Assembly: GCA_023265015.1 (NCBI GenBank)
Contig: JAHFUO010000008.1
Location: forward strand, 9,729-44,257
DNA: 34,529 nt
Source: Acidobacteriota bacterium
GTDB lineage: Bacteria > Acidobacteriota > Vicinamibacteria > Vicinamibacterales > UBA2999
Reading direction: 5' to 3'
Shown: piece by piece, positions 33,403-34,529 of the stretch
Layout of the letters: each line of letters starts with the position of its first letter
How positions within the stretch are numbered: the stretch's first letter is position 1
Notes under the pieces: model-generated
Database searches by the model: none
The model's input: only the letters and a program-made list of their open reading frames with translations
What the model was told of the DNA's origin: nothing
Program-made: the position numbers and the translations under genes

Positions 33403-33421
33403 TACACCCGGACCATACGAA

Positions 33422-33748
33422 ATGATTCAGATCAGCGAGACCGCCGCCCGGAAGATCAGAACGCTGATGGCCAAGCAAGGCATCAGCGACGGCGGTCTTC
33501 GTGTGGGTGTGAAGGGCGGCGGCTGCTCGGGGCTGAGCTACACCTTCTCGTGGGAGCGCGCGCCGCGGCTCGGCGACGAGGTGTTCGAGGGACCCGACGG
33601 CGCGAAGATTTTCGTCGACCGCAAGAGCCTGCTGTTCCTGAAGGGCACGACGCTCGACTACGACACCGCGCTTCTGACCCAGGGCTTCGTGTTTCACAAC
33701 CCGAACGCGAAGTCGTCCTGCGGGTGCGGCAGCTCCTTCGGCGCATGA
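33422..33748 (+). CDS. iscA: A-type iron-sulfur carrier
   Basis: The 108-residue protein has the three A-type cysteines: GGGCSGLSY and the C-terminal SSCGCGSSFGA. It starts MIQISETAARKI, the usual start of the family; a frame open further upstream crosses the stem-loop and has no conserved sequence. IscA carries iron or [4Fe-4S] precursors to target proteins. No strong ribosome site precedes it, so it may depend on translation of iscU. Confidence 0.94.
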   Translation: MIQISETAARKIRTLMAKQGISDGGLRVGVKGGGCSGLSYTFSWERAPRLGDEVFEGPDGAKIFVDRKSLLFLKGTTLDYDTALLTQGFVFHNPNAKSSCGCGSSFGA

Positions 33749-33785
33749 GAGCCGGCAGAAGGCAGCCGGGAGCGATAAGTGCGGC

Positions 33786-33804
33786 GCGGACCCTTCGGGT
33801 CCGC
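33786..33804. repeat. stem-loop between iscA and hscB
   Basis: GCGGACCC TTC GGGTCCGC is an 8-base stem with a C(UUCG)G-type tip. It is another short GC-rich palindrome of the isc operon. No U-run follows, so it is not an obvious terminator. Confidence 0.75.
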
Positions 33805-33861
33805 GGTAGCAAGACGTAGCGCGGAGCTGCCAGCCGCCTGCTGCCAGCCGCCAGCTTCACC

Positions 33862-34529
33862 ATGACTCCCGAACCGATTCCAGTCCGCTCACCGTCCATG
33901 CTCGAGTGCCGCAACTGCGGCGCGGGCGCGCCGCTCGATGAGCACTTCTGCCCCCAGTGCAGCCGCATCATGGCGCTGGGGCGGCACGGCGACTACTTCG
34001 CGTTCCTCGGTCTCCGGCGGCGTCTCACCCTGGATCCGCAGGAGCTCGAGAAGCGCTTCCGCGATCTGAGCCGCAAGTTCCACCCGGATTACTACTACAA
34101 CGCGGCGCCGGCCGAGCGGCTCGCCAGCCTCGAGCGCTCGTCGTACCTGAACGACGCCTACCGCGCGCTGAAGAACCCCATCTCGCGCGTCGAGCATCTG
34201 CTGGCGATCGAAGGATTGCCGCCCGCGAAGTCGGAAGAAGGCACGGCCAAGGTGCCGCCCTCACTCCTCGAGGAAGTGTTCGCGCTGAACGAGGAGCTCG
34301 ACGAGATCCGCGAGCTGCGCGAGTCCGGAACGGACCCGGACCGGCTGCGCGCCCGCCTCGAGTCCGCGCGGAAGCCGATCGACCAGAAGCGCGAAGAGCA
34401 CGAGCGGCAGGTCCAGCAGCTGAGCGCCCTCTGGGACAGCCAGGAGGATGCGCCGGCCACGGAGAAGCGGAAGACGCTCGACGTGCTGCGTGACCGGCTG
34501 CTCGAGCGCAACTACATCAACAACCTGCT
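33862..34529 (+). CDS. hscB: HscB co-chaperone with N-terminal zinc finger, 3' end cut by window edge
   Basis: HscB brings IscU to the HscA chaperone. After the start, four cysteines form two CxxC pairs (CRNCGAG and FCPQCS, residues 16-34), a zinc-ribbon found in the eukaryotic type and in some bacteria. The J-domain follows with the HPD motif (FHPDYYYN, near residue 75), then LNDAYRALKNPISRVEHLL, and the C-terminal helical IscU-binding domain with a long charged coiled coil. At least 222 residues are present, longer than E. coli HscB (171), and the end is outside the window. hscA is expected next. Confidence 0.92.
   Translation, partial: MTPEPIPVRSPSMLECRNCGAGAPLDEHFCPQCSRIMALGRHGDYFAFLGLRRRLTLDPQELEKRFRDLSRKFHPDYYYNAAPAERLASLERSSYLNDAYRALKNPISRVEHLLAIEGLPPAKSEEGTAKVPPSLLEEVFALNEELDEIRELRESGTDPDRLRARLESARKPIDQKREEHERQVQQLSALWDSQEDAPATEKRKTLDVLRDRLLERNYINNL

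Noticed and set aside
33957-34493. Plus-strand 178-codon frame over hscB
   Set aside because: It is another frame of hscB; the J-domain and zinc-finger frame is clearly the coding one.

Overview
The window is about 34.5 kb of GC-rich bacterial DNA, densely coded on both strands. No rRNA, tRNA, IS element, phage gene or CRISPR array was recognised. The gene content points to a Gram-negative bacterium: a signal-peptide M16 protease, an apparent outer-membrane beta-barrel, UbiE/MenG, an isc operon with a zinc-finger HscB, and a TM-HD-GYP-GAF-GGDEF protein. A deoxyhypusine-synthase-like gene and the high GC make a member of Acidobacteriota (Vicinamibacteria-like) my best guess. That is an inference and was not tested by any search.

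Layout. (1) 1-8.7 kb is an arginine regulon. A leftward operon argC-argB-argD-argA-argJ-argF, almost every junction overlapping or a few bases apart, diverges from rightward argR-argG(like)-argH. The shared control region carries a sigma70-type promoter overlain by two ARG boxes. The ArgG-like protein has lost its central catalytic motifs. (2) 8.8-10.4 kb holds a CxxC protein with a disordered Arg/Gly-rich tail, then fabI. (3) 10.4-14.7 kb, leftward, holds a cyclic-di-GMP protein with both PDE-type and cyclase-type domains, a sigma54 activator and a membrane-anchored PH-like protein. (4) 14.7-18.4 kb is a tight rightward operon: deoxyhypusine-synthase-like, PIN-like DUF5615, degenerate ROK, and NagA. 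(5) 18.5-19.8 kb has divergent queC and queD and a remnant of a phosphoglycolate phosphatase gene. (6) 19.8-23.8 kb has a DtxR/MntR-type regulator reading in frame into a beta-barrel protein, divergent from mntH-uspA, then ubiE/menG. (7) 23.8-27.8 kb has a small hypothetical gene, an AlkA-type glycosylase and a large M16 protease. (8) 28-30.9 kb is a sulfur-carrier operon: CysM-type synthase, JAMM protease, and a triple fusion of ubiquitin-like carrier, E1 and rhodanese. (9) 31-34.5 kb is iscR-iscS-iscU-iscA-hscB, the last cut by the window end.

Two families of short repeats run through the intergenic spaces. One is built of heptamers such as GGGATTA, GGGATTG and GGGATTT, often as facing arms. 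The other is a GC-rich palindrome around GGGTTCCGCGAAGCGGACCC. They also enter reading frames: the heptamers form the N-terminal linker of ArgA and the tail of ArgH, and a related GC-rich sequence forms the tail of CysM. They appear to supply -35 boxes or ribosome-binding sites to some neighbours.

The most interesting system is the sulfur-carrier operon. The carrier's Gly-Gly, which must be a free C-terminus to be adenylated, is buried inside a fusion with its own activating enzyme. A JAMM protease that could free it is encoded just upstream.
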